In this document: piece after piece, positions 33,573 to 44,418 of the stretch
Layout of the letters: each line of letters opens with the position of its first letter
How positions within the stretch are numbered: position 1 is the stretch's first letter
DNA from: Protostelium mycophagum
Taxonomy: Eukaryota > Evosea > Variosea > Protosteliida > Protosteliaceae
DNA: 64,000 bases
Assembly: GCA_002081555.1 (NCBI GenBank)
Contig: KV921102.1
Location: forward strand, 1-64,000
Direction of reading: 5' to 3'
Notes under the pieces: generated by a model
What the model saw: only the letters and a program-made list of their open reading frames with translations
The model's database searches: none
What the model was told of the DNA's origin: nothing
Made by a program: the position numbers and the translations under genes

Positions 33573-35571
33573 TTAAATTTTATTCACGTCCTTCACTTGT
33601 TGCCTGTTGACAATAATTAGCATAAAACCAGGAAAATGATGAGAAATCACCTCTAAAGGTGGCATCTCTTCGTTGAAGACAGGAGCTGGTTCAGAGTGTA
33701 CCTGTACATATAAGAAATATGAAGAGTGTGTTGCAGCATTTATCTCTTGATTTTATGCTGCGCTTTGACGTTGTTTTATTCTACTCTGCAGAATGAAAAT
33801 GTCGCAACAAATACAATAAAAGATGCAAACGTTTCACAGACAATGCCAACCACTGATTTTACTGCACATAATTGATTATTTTTTAAACAAATTCTTGCAA
33901 ACATCTCTAGGTATTTTTATCCCAGCTTCGCTATACATTTTGCACCACCAGTTTAAACAACAGTCATGATGTATTAAAAGAGTCCAGCATCTCACCTGAG
34001 GAGGTCTGATGCGCGGATCGCTGGCGGCGAATGTTCGGATGGTGTGTGTCTCTGTCACAAGGGATGGTTTGACCCTCTCTATTTCCGTCTACAATGAGTC
34101 AGTCACAAATCAACGTGCCAGCTGTCACCTTGATGATAGGTACGTCATCATCGTCCTCGTCATCCTCCGCATTGGGGTCAAGATGATCTATCTCGTCATC
34201 TACAACTGCCGTCGGTGATTCTACAATTGTAGATACTGCTGAAAATGTTATATCTACAACGGTAGATTCTTCTATTTTTGGAATTTTTGCGGGCTCCCCA
34301 GTGTCCTCCTCCTGAATTTTTTAAGAATTTCACTGCGAAAATTCAGGGAAATTTAGAAGAAAATTACGTCAGAGCTGTCATCGGAGTCTCCGACACCATT
34401 GTAATCTTCAACTTCGTCTTGGTGTTGTACATAGTCGACAACCTCCTCCTTCGTCACAACACCCACACTTTCCTCACCTGCTAAATTTAGATCTCGTCGA
34501 CAACTACCATAAATGTCGACAAGAAACTTTCACTAGAAAAGATTCAAAAATCACTGAAAAAATCACGAAAATATAAAAATCACCCCAATCAATCTCCGTC
34601 ACAAGACTTTGGCTCTTCATCTCGATTTGTCCTCTGACTGCGTCATCTAAAGATTCATATTTCACGACCACCATCCTCCTGCCTCCAGGACTCTGCTTGT
34701 TTTGTCTGGGTTATTTTCATTCAAATGAGAAGGAGATGATTCTAAATATAGATTTTTTTGTTGGTGAGCAGGTTCCTTGCTGCGGCAGAGCCGCAGATGA
34801 AATACGATTATAATTATATTTATTGTTCATATATGACAGTCTACAACGAGACAAATATTTCCGCGAGTCAAATCATTGGTCAATTCAGTCAACTACAACG
34901 CGACAAAAACACCCACCTCAACCCGTACAAAACTCCGGATCTATTCTCGTAAATGATCAAACTCCGGGCCCGCTCGAATTGCCCCTCTTTCTTATCATTG
35001 ACTAGTGTTTCTATACGGGCTATCGGATTCTTTGAGTTTGAAAAGTACTTTCTGATGAGTGATTCCTCGATGATGGTGGGTCCCACCGTATGAATCAAAA
35101 CGGTATTGGCTTTTTCTTCAGCTGTCATCCGGTACTGTTTCTGTGTTTGTGAGAATTTTACAGGAATATCGCGTGAATTTTCGTCGAAAAAGATGTCTTT
35201 GTTTGCGGAAAGATTCATAGTTTTGTGAAGGTGAGATATCTTTGAAAGTTTCTGACAAAACCAGATGAATTTGATAATGAAGTTTCTGCAATTCACGAGA
35301 AAAATATAATACCGATTTCACTGCTTTTTCTTCCATGCCAAAAATGTCAATTGGATCCTCCCTGGGAATGGATCAGTTTCCCGCCCGAATTTGAAATTTG
35401 AAAATAAACTCACACTTGAAGAGTTTCAAGCCCGCTATTCTCTTCAGATGAAACTGCAACCACTTCAACTTGCCCTACTTTTGGCTTGGGAACGAAGTAT
35501 TTCGGCTCTCTACAACGATCAGATGTGGATATTTTACATTTAGTTTTTCTTTTTTTTGCGATACAAAACAT
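33573..35571 (-). CDS. RRM-like protein with acidic C-terminal region
   Basis: Function unknown. Exons give MFCIAKKRKTKCKIS, EPKYFVPKPKVGQVEVVAVS and EDPIDIFGMEEKAVKS. An RRM-like fold reads ANTVLIHTVGPTIIEESLIR, KYFSNSKNPIARIETLVND and RRMVVVKYESLDDAVRGQIE, the last resembling the third strand and second helix of an RRM. The acidic region holds VVDYVQHQDEVEDYNGVGDS, then ESTVVDITFSAVSTIVES and NAEDDEDDDDVPIIK. The tail ends VHSEPAPVFNEEMPP and VNRQQVKDVNKI. Three copies of the TTGTAGAT motif are read through in the acidic exon and encode VVD/IVE/VVD. An RNA-binding role is inferred from the RRM-like part only. Some N-terminal exon joins are uncertain. Confidence 0.5.
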
Positions 35572-35754
35572 GGTGTAGTTTTTCATAATATATTGGTGAA
35601 TTAAATAAATACAATTTAATTTTTGTTATTTAATTATTTATTTGCGGCAAAGCTGCGTACCACAAGCAGGTATAAAAATATCTTCACTATGATTTACGGA
35701 ATAAAATATTTAATCCTGTACAACACAAAAGGATGTCCGTGTGTAATTCTACAA

Positions 35755-36389
35755 TTAATAATCCCATAGTACTGACTCATCATTCGGGGCGGCCTTACAT
35801 CCTCTCATCAATCGCAATGGCACTTTTCCGTGAAAATTCTCTCGGAATTTTTCCGGGATGATGTCCTCCACGTATTCCTCGCTCTCGCACAACTCGCATC
35901 TACAACAGTCCAAACATTTGGGACACTTCCACCTCTCTTCATTTCTCATGATTTTCTGTTGTGATGAGATTTTCGAAGAAAACTCCGTGAAAACTACAAG
36001 AAATATCGTGGAAATTTCGAATTACGTACGAAGGGGGTGATCGTGTAGTGGTGCCACAAACAGTCTTCACAGTAGAATAAGTCACATCTGATGGAGCCGC
36101 ACTGTAAGTATAGAGACTGTGCATCTCAGTCTTCACACTGGTTTATACCGTTGTCGACATTCACGAGATATAGACAATTACCTCAGAAGTACTTGCTGAT
36201 TGTCGACATTGATGACATGCCGCCTTTTTCTTGTCGCTGGTGATGTACTGATCGTTTCAAAAATAAACTTGATGAGATGTTTTAAATCACCTGTAACCGG
36301 GTGAGGTGTGAGATTGTTGAGAAAGATGGTTCCTTTGCCTTCACAACGATGTGCATGTCTGGTGTCAAATCTATCTTACTGTTCTCCAT
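35755..36389 (-). CDS. zf-4CXXC_R1 (CDCA7-type) zinc-finger protein
   Basis: The C-terminal 110 residues match the zinc-finger domain of CDCA7/R1 proteins, which read methylated or hemimethylated DNA and recruit chromatin remodellers in animals and plants. The motifs run YITSDKKKAACHQCRQSAST, CGSIRCDLFYCEDCLWHHYT and RWKCPKCLDCCRCELCESEE, giving the expected CxxC pairs. The chosen start MENSKIDLTPDMHIVVKAKE leads into it. It lies downstream of the JmjC gene on the same strand. Because some plant JmjC demethylases carry this finger, the two could be one transcription unit. In that case the foldback element between them would be intronic. Confidence 0.7.
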
Positions 36390-36477
36390 CTGCAGATACT
36401 TCAGTGTTGATTATAGTGAGATCTGCAGATCTCTGGAATATAGCAGATCTAATTTAAATTTCATCTGGAATTTGTGC

Positions 36478-36569
36478 TGCAGATTTGGTCAGATTCCTGA
36501 AATACACGGTAACAGACACGTTAATTACCGAGCGTCTTAACGTGGTGAGGAATCCGACCGATCTACAAT
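36478..36569. mobile_element. Foldback (MITE-like) element, copy C
   Basis: Left end GCAGATTTGGTCAGATTCCT, right end GAGGAATCCGACCGATC; internal AATTACCGAG hairpin. It lies between the JmjC and zf-4CXXC_R1 exons. Confidence 0.7.
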
Positions 36570-36596
36570 CAGCACAGTACATCAAGAGCTTTCATG

Positions 36597-38573
36597 TCAA
36601 AGAACACGCACCGGCACTCTGTCCCTTGCCGGTTTGTACAATTGCTCTATCATCTCTGACATCTTCCTGCTCCTCAACATCTTGGAGAATCCCGCCGTCT
36701 CCTTATTTCTTGTGTGTTCGCAACCTCTTCCACGGCCTTACATGTCAAAATTCGGCAGAGCCACACGGCAAGAAGATTTGTAGATTTATATTGGAATAGA
36801 TTGGTGTTTTCATTATGGAAAAATACTCACTGTAGCATTTCAAGCAGATGACTGTGCCACACATCTGGTTGGTGGTTCTCTGTATAAGAGTGCATAAATA
36901 ATGTCTATTGAAGATGGCTTTTCTACAGATATCACACCTCGTCGGTGCAGATCGTCTCTATGATATCATGAATACGCCAAAAATAGAATTATTTTTGTTT
37001 TTTAAAAACTTTATCCACAACATTCACTTACTCCGTTATCCTGACCGATTGGCACCAAATTTTGTTGCATCATCGTGAAATCCATTGTGACGTCATCACG
37101 TGCCCACTGACGTGTCGCGAGGGGACATTCATATGTCAGATCTATATATTCTTCGTACATCTCCTGATCTAGCCACTCCATCACCTTAGATTTCCCCAGA
37201 TCTACACTGTTGCCAGTTGTTTTGAGACGGTACAAGAAGGCCGCGAGGAGTGCCGAGTGGTAGGAGGTTCGATCCCACCCGGTGTATGGAATATTTTTAG
37301 GGATGCAGTAGGGGGATACGATTTTCCACGTCATATTGACGCTGTTCTTTTGGCGTGTGATTTTCTGCAGTCCATCAGATAAACAAGAAGAAATAAATTG
37401 AAATATAATTCCGACAAAAATATTTTGTGACTTTAGATATTTTCAACAGCCACACCATGACGTTTTGGCCAAAGCCCAAGTCTTTCCACAGCAAAATCTC
37501 AAAAAACAAGATAACACCGTGACACCATTTCTACAACAAGACAAACCTGATATAATGCCCCCGCCGGTACGTACACCACCCCCCACCTATTTTGGACAAT
37601 GATCTTCACACTCTTTCTCGTCAGCTCCCTCTTGTCTTTGACTCTCTCAAATGAGGCATTCTGCTGTGGTCGCAGGTCCTGCCCTTGTTCCTGAGTGAGA
37701 TATCTTATCCCCTCGGTCACGTGCTCGGGGGGGATGATGAGCCAAAGGACGGTGTCACCTGTCGACGTCATGTACAGATAAAAGTAAAACGAAATTTCAA
37801 TGGGATTTCTAGAGATGGATGATGTACAAAGAGGATGATAAACATCATGACTTACCGTCTAAAAGAACATCGCCTCTTACCGTGTCAGCGATCTGAAAAG
37901 ATCATCACATGTTTGTGACTCTTCAAAATCACCTCTATCGGGCTGCTCTGTCCTACAAGGGCAAAAGAAAGGTATTGTAACAGATCGCCAGAATTGGTGG
38001 CATTTGGAGGTTCAAAGGTCAAGAAATTCGGAATGAAGCTCTTCAGTAACAGATGACCCAGCTATAAAATGTGAGAATCATCATTCTGCATTCCAGTTAC
38101 TTTTTTTGACCACCGATGTGGAACTCTTGATACGTATTCTGTGCGATCACAGATGTTACTGAATAAGTCTCCCAACTGTGTATGTCAACCGGAATTTATT
38201 ATTCGTCACTTCGGAATGTCTCAGCTGCTTACTGTCTTTGGTGCAGTATGAGAGGTCTGTTGATCATCAATAAACATTTTTAATGATCTTTGCATACTCT
38301 ATCTGGAGGGCACCAATTCCTTGGATATACAGAGCTACCTTCCTCTTGCTTCCCTAACCAACCCAAATTCATTATTCTCCTGGGATCATTTCCATTTTTC
38401 CTCTTTCTGATTCGGCAGTGATTACTCAAATAGATGGGTTGTCCATCATACACAATTTTGGTGAGGTTTTCCTTCTCTTCCTCGAGATTGAAAACTGGGT
38501 TGTAGACTCTAACAAAAACTTTCTCAAGAGCCTCGATTGGTGAATATCCAAAAGAGAAGCTCATATGTTTCAC
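36597..38573 (-). CDS. JmjC-domain protein with a C-terminal Cys-rich zinc finger
   Basis: JmjC proteins are Fe(II)/2-oxoglutarate oxygenases, often histone demethylases. Exons give MKHMSFSFGYSPIEALEKVF, VRVYNPVFNLEEEKENLTKI, WETYSVTSVIAQNTYQEFHI and LLLKSFIPNFLTFEPPNAT. The JmjC core follows: GDTVLWLIIPPEHVTEGIRY, NRWGVVYVPAGALYQV and NSVNMTWKIVSPYCIPKNIP, the last two resembling the closing strands of KDM3-type JmjC domains. The C-terminus has a finger TRCDICRKAIFN ... YLCTLIQRTTNQMCGTVICL KCY and a basic tail. I do not see a clear HxD iron pair, so catalysis is doubtful. Exon joins at the N-terminal half are partly uncertain. Confidence 0.6.
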
Positions 38574-38757
38574 GATCTTTCAGGATGGGAACTGTATTTT
38601 TGAAATTTTTTGTCACTTTTTTTTTCGTTTCCTGGAATGCGGTAAAATGTTCTGCTCAGAAAATCATTGTTGGCGCCAAATCAGATTGAAGAGTCCAAGA
38701 CTATCACCAACAATGTCCTTTTTTCTCGTATACTCAGAGACAGGTGTGAAGGTCAAC

Positions 38758-40777
38758 ATGGAAGAGGGAATCGCCGTCATACTTGTGAAGATATACCATG
38801 TCTAAACCATCTGAATAATATAGGGAAGGACGATAGGCCCTCTCAGAGAGGTTTCCGATAACAGATGTTCCAGAAACCAAGCTGAATTATTATTGGATGA
38901 TGGAGTTCTTAATATCACCTGCGTGAGTCCATCTCTTCGTACGTCATTCAATGATCTCAAGGCTACAGTCTGGTGTGAATAGTATCGCGATACAACCAGT
39001 GGAGGAGGACAAAGAGGCCATCCGTTTGGAGAGGAATGATTCGGCGGAGTTGCATGATGGGGACGTCTTAACTCTTCCTGGAAATCTCGAATTTCAAGTA
39101 TTTAGCAAAGAGGTAATCCTTTTCTTTTGTTGATGAACTCATGTACATACCAACTTTCATCCCACAAAAACACAACGAACACATGTGTACATGCACTTAC
39201 AAGTGACCAGAAGACGAAGTCAAAAGAGGAGGTCAAACCTAAGGAGAAATCAACAGAAGAGGTCAAACCTAAGGAAAAGGCCAAAGAGGAGGTCAAACCT
39301 AAAGACGAGGTCAAACCCAAAGAAAAGGCGAAAGACGAGGGCAAACCGAAAGATGAGGGCAAGCCCAAAGTGCAGAAAAAAACTCTGTCCGAGCCGTGCA
39401 AATATGGTGCATTTTGCTATAACAAGGATGCATCACACAAGGGAAAATTCTCTCATCCATGCAAGTTTGGTGCCAGCTGCTACCGAGTCAGTAAGTCTTT
39501 GGCGATTTTTGGTTTTATTGTATTTTGCAGACCAGACATGTTTTTTTGGTATGTTTTGTGTTTTCTTTACCTCAAATTCAAAATTTCTTTCCATAAGATT
39601 ATTAATTTTTTTCAACATTATTTCACAGAAATTTCAGTTGAATTTCACAGGTGACGAGCATCTGACAGAGTTCAACCATCCTTGGGACGTACAAATCGCA
39701 CCTGAAGTCTCGGATACAGATGACGACGTGAGTTGTTTTTTATATCTTTTTATAGAAGTTGAAAGAATCAATTGTTTGGTGAATAGCGCTTTGCAACGAG
39801 ATTTTTTTTGATGCGCGAGGACATCACCTTGTGGTTCCACCGTATAAAACAAAATTAGTTGAAGGAACATGTTGAGTTAATTGTGTCCAGACGGATTGTT
39901 AAATCTCTTCATTGTTGCGGCAAAGCCGCAACGCAAAGTCGTAGAAACACTGTGATTCCACGCTTTTCAAACTGATGGAGCAGCCGATGCCAGCACCAAA
40001 AGCGGGAAAAAAGAAACCAGCCAACAACCCATTTTTCGTGTCCTCTCAAGACGATTACGAACCTCCAGCTGTGAAGAAACATAGTAAGAAGGGCAAGAAA
40101 GAGCATTCTTCAGACGACGAACCGCCTTCAAAAAAACAGAAAAAACCCAAAAAAAACCAAGAAGAGGTTCAAATTCAAATTTTTTCTTCATTTTTTCTGT
40201 GAATTTAAATTTTTTTCTTCATTTTTTTGAATTAAAATTTTTGATTCACATCAACTTGTGACGTCATCAAGTGATATCATAAAATAAAATCAGAGTATTT
40301 TTGAGAAATTACGACCAGATCTACAACGGCTCAATTGATTTTTTAGGCCTTGGATGGGAAATCTTTTGCATTCACAGGGACACACTCGGTCGTCCGAAAC
40401 CAACTGAAAGAGATCGTCGTAGACAATGGTGGTCTGTTTGCTGCTGGTGTTTCAAAGTGAGTCTATCTACAACTTGCAAACATTATTATTGGTGTTCCAC
40501 ATTTTCGGCTTGCCAATGCTGGTGATTTATGTCTAAAAATTTGCAGAAAATTAGATTTTCTTGTGGCAACAGATCAAGAGTGCGCACACGGGACCAGCAA
40601 GGTGACACCGTTTTCACGTTACATACCGTGACATTTCACGTGAATAACCGCCCCAAGGTTCTGAAGGCAAGAGGCTGTGGGGTGACAATCGTCTCGGAAC
40701 AATTCCTGATTGATAGTGTGCAAGCCGGGAAGTTGATGGACCCGTCGAAGTATGCTGTAGACGAACAAGATGAATGA
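38758..40777 (+). CDS. FHA-PBZ-PBZ-BRCT DNA-repair protein (APLF-like)
   Basis: Domains in order: an FHA domain (GRTIGPLREVSDNRCSRNQA, LLLDDGVLNITC, DGDVLTLPGNLEFQVFSKE) like those of APLF/PNKP; a Lys/Glu repeat linker (EEVKPKEK units); and two poly(ADP-ribose)-binding zinc fingers (EPCKYGAFCYNKDASHKGKF then HPC; CKFGASCYR ... GDEHLTEFNHPWD). A basic Ser/Asp region (DDYEPPAVKKHSKKGKKEHS) and a C-terminal BRCT domain (LDGKSFAFTGTLGRP, EIVVDNGGLFAAGVSK, LDFLVATDQECAHGTSK, GVTIVSEQFLIDSVQAGKL) follow. The role would be recruitment to poly(ADP-ribosyl)ated DNA breaks. One base does not fit between the BRCT strand GTLGRP and the helix EIVVDN: a sequence error, a cryptic splice or a real mutation. 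The link across the roughly 240-base intron near 39729-39970 is inferred. Confidence 0.72.
39908..39936. repeat. GCGGCAAAGCCGC palindrome, one of a dispersed set
   Basis: TTGCGGCAAAGCCGCAA is a 17-base imperfect-centre palindrome. Related copies lie at about 34780, 35641 and 50001, and in diverged form just beyond each 5S rRNA gene. Confidence 0.7.
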
Positions 40778-41155
40778 AAATAAATGTCTATGATGAAAGG
40801 TCTATTTTTAGCCCTAAGAGTCATGTCTTTGTCCTTCTGGAAGATTAAAATCCAAAAACATTTGATGTGCGATATTACCGTTGTAGATGGGTGTGGAAAA
40901 ACCATCTCTGGTTTCCAAGTCAGGATCGCCAACACCGGCAATACGTTCCAAGTGGTGCATCTGCAATTTTACTTTCACACCTTGGAGTCATTGCATGTCT
41001 TAACATGTGTTCTGACATCATCACATTGAGATTCTGTTAAGAATTTGTCTTTGGGACAAATTTATGTGATTTTTCAAAACTCAGGCGATGTTGAAACACA
41101 ACCCATTCATGGAAAATAAATATTTATTTTCTTTTACAAATACAAAAGTATTGGT
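40778..41155. other. Intergenic region between convergent genes
   Basis: No gene seen; convergent 3' ends of the repair gene and the armadillo-like gene. One CCGTTGTAGATG motif lies at about 40880. Confidence 0.5.
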
Positions 41156-42590
41156 TTATTGATAAGCCATCAGGTAGATGAGAGATGCCACGTTCTGTGT
41201 CTGTTTGCCTGCCTGTAACTCTTCTGATCTCTTGATCAGCGCGTAACGATGCAACGAAATGTGCTCGGCGATCCTCGGCGTTGTGTTTTGAAACAGCAGC
41301 AGCATGGACACGGCCCTCTCTAGGCACTTGACTGCCGTTACTTTCTTCTCCTCCTTCTTTGGTAATTCTAGCGATGTCACAATGTGTAAGACGTCTTTAT
41401 AGAGCCTCTTGTTCTCTGTGAAAGACTTCCTCATGTTGTCCGCTTTGATCATGGACTCGATGAAGAGTAGAATGTCGCTGATGAACTCATCGCCGTCGTA
41501 ATCTTCTTTGGTGAAGTTTTCTGCGTGCTGGGAGAGTTCTATACTTAGGATTGAGCTGATCTTGGTGAAGATGGACTTGTCTAGGTGGCTCAGATAGTCG
41601 ACATTGCCCTCGTCCGAGGAGAGTCCTGGGAGGTTTTCAATGCTTTTGTCGCAGTTTCTTAGGTTGGTAATGCATTTTTCGGAAAAAAATTCATGAGGAA
41701 ATATTTTTTTGAATTTATATATTTTTAAAAAAGATTGAAGCTAATTTTTATCTTATTTTCGTGCCTATTGAAAGATACATTGAGAAAATAATTTGAAGAT
41801 TTGTGAATATGTAATTATTTATTTTATCATATTGAATAAACAAAAATTTACCAGCTAATAATTTGAGTGATAACCGCATCACATCTTCATCATGAGAGTA
41901 CAGCGCACCGAAAGCGAAAGAGAGTAGTTCTGTTGTGTGGCTTCTCTTAAGTTCTCCCAACTTGATGGACGAGGAAAGATTTGATAATACCTGCAGACCG
42001 CTCAACTGCACATCCACACTACTGTTCTTTATAAGTTCCAAGTTGGCACTGATGAAGACTGAATGTTGGCAGAGATAGACGTCATTCGCGTGAACACAGG
42101 ATAGATTTTGGAAGATGACCAGGATGATCTCAAATATCGTAAACATCCTATCTGTGCTGAACTCATCATCGAGTCTGAACTCATCATCAGCTCCACATTT
42201 TACATCTAGACCTTTTTTCACCTATGTCTGATCTTTTTCCAAGCATGAGCGAATAAGACAAGTAATACGTCCAACAATCCATAACTTGGTCTTAAGGTGA
42301 CCTCTTCTTGTGATGTCTTTGATATGAGCAGTTGAAGAAGCCCGCGAACTTGTTCCAGCTGCTCTGTGGTGTATTCTCCAGATTGTTGCAAAGCTATGTT
42401 CAGATTGAAAGTCAATCTCTTCTGGAAGTTGTCCCCATCTTGATATATTAAAAACGGTCGAAATATAAAATCGATCATTACCTCGAGTCGACTTTTTTGT
42501 GGTGATCGTCGGTATTAGAGTTCGACTATAATTCGCACTCTTAAATAACGTCGCCTCAGAAGAGCGCAGATGCCAATCCGCATTCATCAT
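41156..42590 (-). CDS. Armadillo/HEAT-like helical-repeat protein
   Basis: Function unknown. MMNADWHLRSSEATLFKSAN opens the first exon. The remaining exons are almost all amphipathic helices: RLTFNLNIALQQSGEYTTEQ, LEQVRGLLQLLISKTSQEEV, YGLLDVLLVLFAHAWKKI, NLELIKNSSVDVQLSGLQVL, EDVMRLSLKLL, HIVTSLELPKKEEKKVTAVK and CLERAVSMLLLFQNTTPRIA, ending at 41156. Alternating Leu-rich helices at about 40-residue spacing suggest ARM/HEAT repeats, used as protein scaffolds. It is divergent from the SET gene with starts about 75 bases apart, suggesting a shared promoter. Not assignable to a named family by eye. Confidence 0.6.
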
Positions 42591-42664
42591 CTTATCTTGG
42601 GTGATCTGATGTGATCTCTCCCGCTCGGAAAAATTCAAAACGATCTCGTTTCCATACAACGGGT

Positions 42665-44214
42665 ATGACCGACCAGGAGACTCTAAGGAAGAGCATAGAT
42701 GCACTGCCAGAACCTGTGAAAAAGAAACTAAGATTGTCCTACATCCAAGATGAACAATTTGATCAGACAGGATTCATCCAAAAAAACCTCTTCTTCAGAG
42801 AAGACACCGCCTTTTTGGAGCGCACAATTGCTAAATTGAGAGCCATCCAGACAATACCTCAAATTACCGTCAATAATCAACAGAAACAAACATCTGTCTC
42901 TGCGAAGAACGGAGCCAACCGTCCGAAACAACGAAGACCAGAGGAAGACAAGGATGTGACAAAAGGAACTTATGGCATGACGGTCATCGCTATCAATACT
43001 GTCGATGATGAGGCTTTTCCAGAGAATTTCACTTGGGTGGAGACAATCTTCTGTAATTTTCTGGATGGTGAATAGATGTCTCTGAGACATTCTCTGATGC
43101 AAGCAGAGATCGAAGGAATTGGGGATGCCGAAGGTTGTGATTGTGAAGGGGTATGTAAAGAGGGCAATTGCCCTTGTGCAGCCGAGAACAATCATTCCAA
43201 TCATAGTAAGTCCATTTCGCTTGATCATGCCATGTTGACGCGAGGAAAGCTTTTGCCTACACACAACAGAAGAGATTGAAATCAGCACCGGGTACAGAGA
43301 GACCCTTTATCCATGAGTGTAACAACAGATGTAACTGTGGGCCAGAGTGTATCAACAGAGCTTCCAGAAATAACAAATGCTATCCTGTTGAGGTGATTCT
43401 TTATGCAATTTTAAAAATCGAATTTATAACAGTAGTTTATGTACAATAGATTTTTTCTCGAATTAATATTGGAAAATCTAATATTTAATATTAAAACATA
43501 TAGTTGTTCAAGACCCAAGATAAAGGATGGGCAGTCAGGTCTAAATCACACATACCAAAGGGCTCCTTTTTATTTGAATATGCCGGAGAAGTCATCCGCT
43601 CTGACGAAGCAGAAGGTAGAGGTGAAAACTACGATAGAAACAGGTGCTCCTATCTATTTGATTTAGACTACCATGGAGAAGCCGAGGAAATCCTCACGTG
43701 AGTATGCTTTCATCATTGAAGACGTAAAACAAAAATATTCAAATAATAAAAATATTCAAAAATCACCGATCCATGAGCATTTCTACAACGAGATTTTCAG
43801 ATTAATATATCACAGTATTGACGCATTTCATTATGGGAATATATCTAGGTTCGTGAATCACTCTTGCGATCCAAACTTAGATGCCGTTCCTGTAAGTTTG
43901 CTCGTCTAAAATATTGAAATTTAATTTCTTCATTTGTGAAACCTCTCTTTTTTCAGACCCGGTAAGAGTCACGTTAAGGATCGCGATGTCTCGTTATTTC
44001 ACGTGAAGATACGGTATGCAACCGCGAATAACGACAACAGGTGGAGCGTGACACGATAGGAAACAAGCTGTATCACATCTGCCTCTTTTCATCGAGGAAT
44101 ATCGCGCCGGGGGAAGAGCTCTCTTTTGATTATAAATATAAAGTGCTGGATGATGATAAGAATGCGATCTACTGCAAGTGTGGCTCTTCAAAGTGTAGAG
44201 GGAAATTGATATAA
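42665..44214 (+). CDS. SUV39-type histone lysine methyltransferase (pre-SET, SET, post-SET)
   Basis: N-terminal MTDQETLRKSIDALPEPVKK and a basic linker precede a pre-SET zinc cluster (EGCDCEGVCKEGNCPCAAE; HECNNRCNCGPECINRASRN). The SET domain reads KTQDKGWAVRSKSHIPKGSF, LFEYAGEVIRSDEA and ISRFVNHSCDPNLDAVPV (the SAM-binding NHSCDPN), then LFSSRNIAPGEELSFDYKYK. The post-SET is IYCKCGSSKCRGKLI, with the C-x-C-x4-C zinc ligands. These are the parts of H3K9-type enzymes (SUV39/G9a/SETDB). The exon between DAVPV and LYHICLF is short or skipped and its boundaries are unsure. An upstream in-frame Met at 42611 would add 18 residues. Confidence 0.82.
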
Positions 44215-44418
44215 AGAAGGTCTTTACTGGAATATTTAATCTTTCTCCAGTTTTCTAACGAATTCGACATTTATTACAATGTTTTCATTATGGGAGGAGA
44301 ATAGAATTTTTATATTTTATTACTCACATCACCAGACGCTGATGAGTGTACGACAGTTGTAGATACCCAAATATATCTAAGAATATCATGACGCTTTTCC
44401 GGAAAAGTTCAGAAATAT

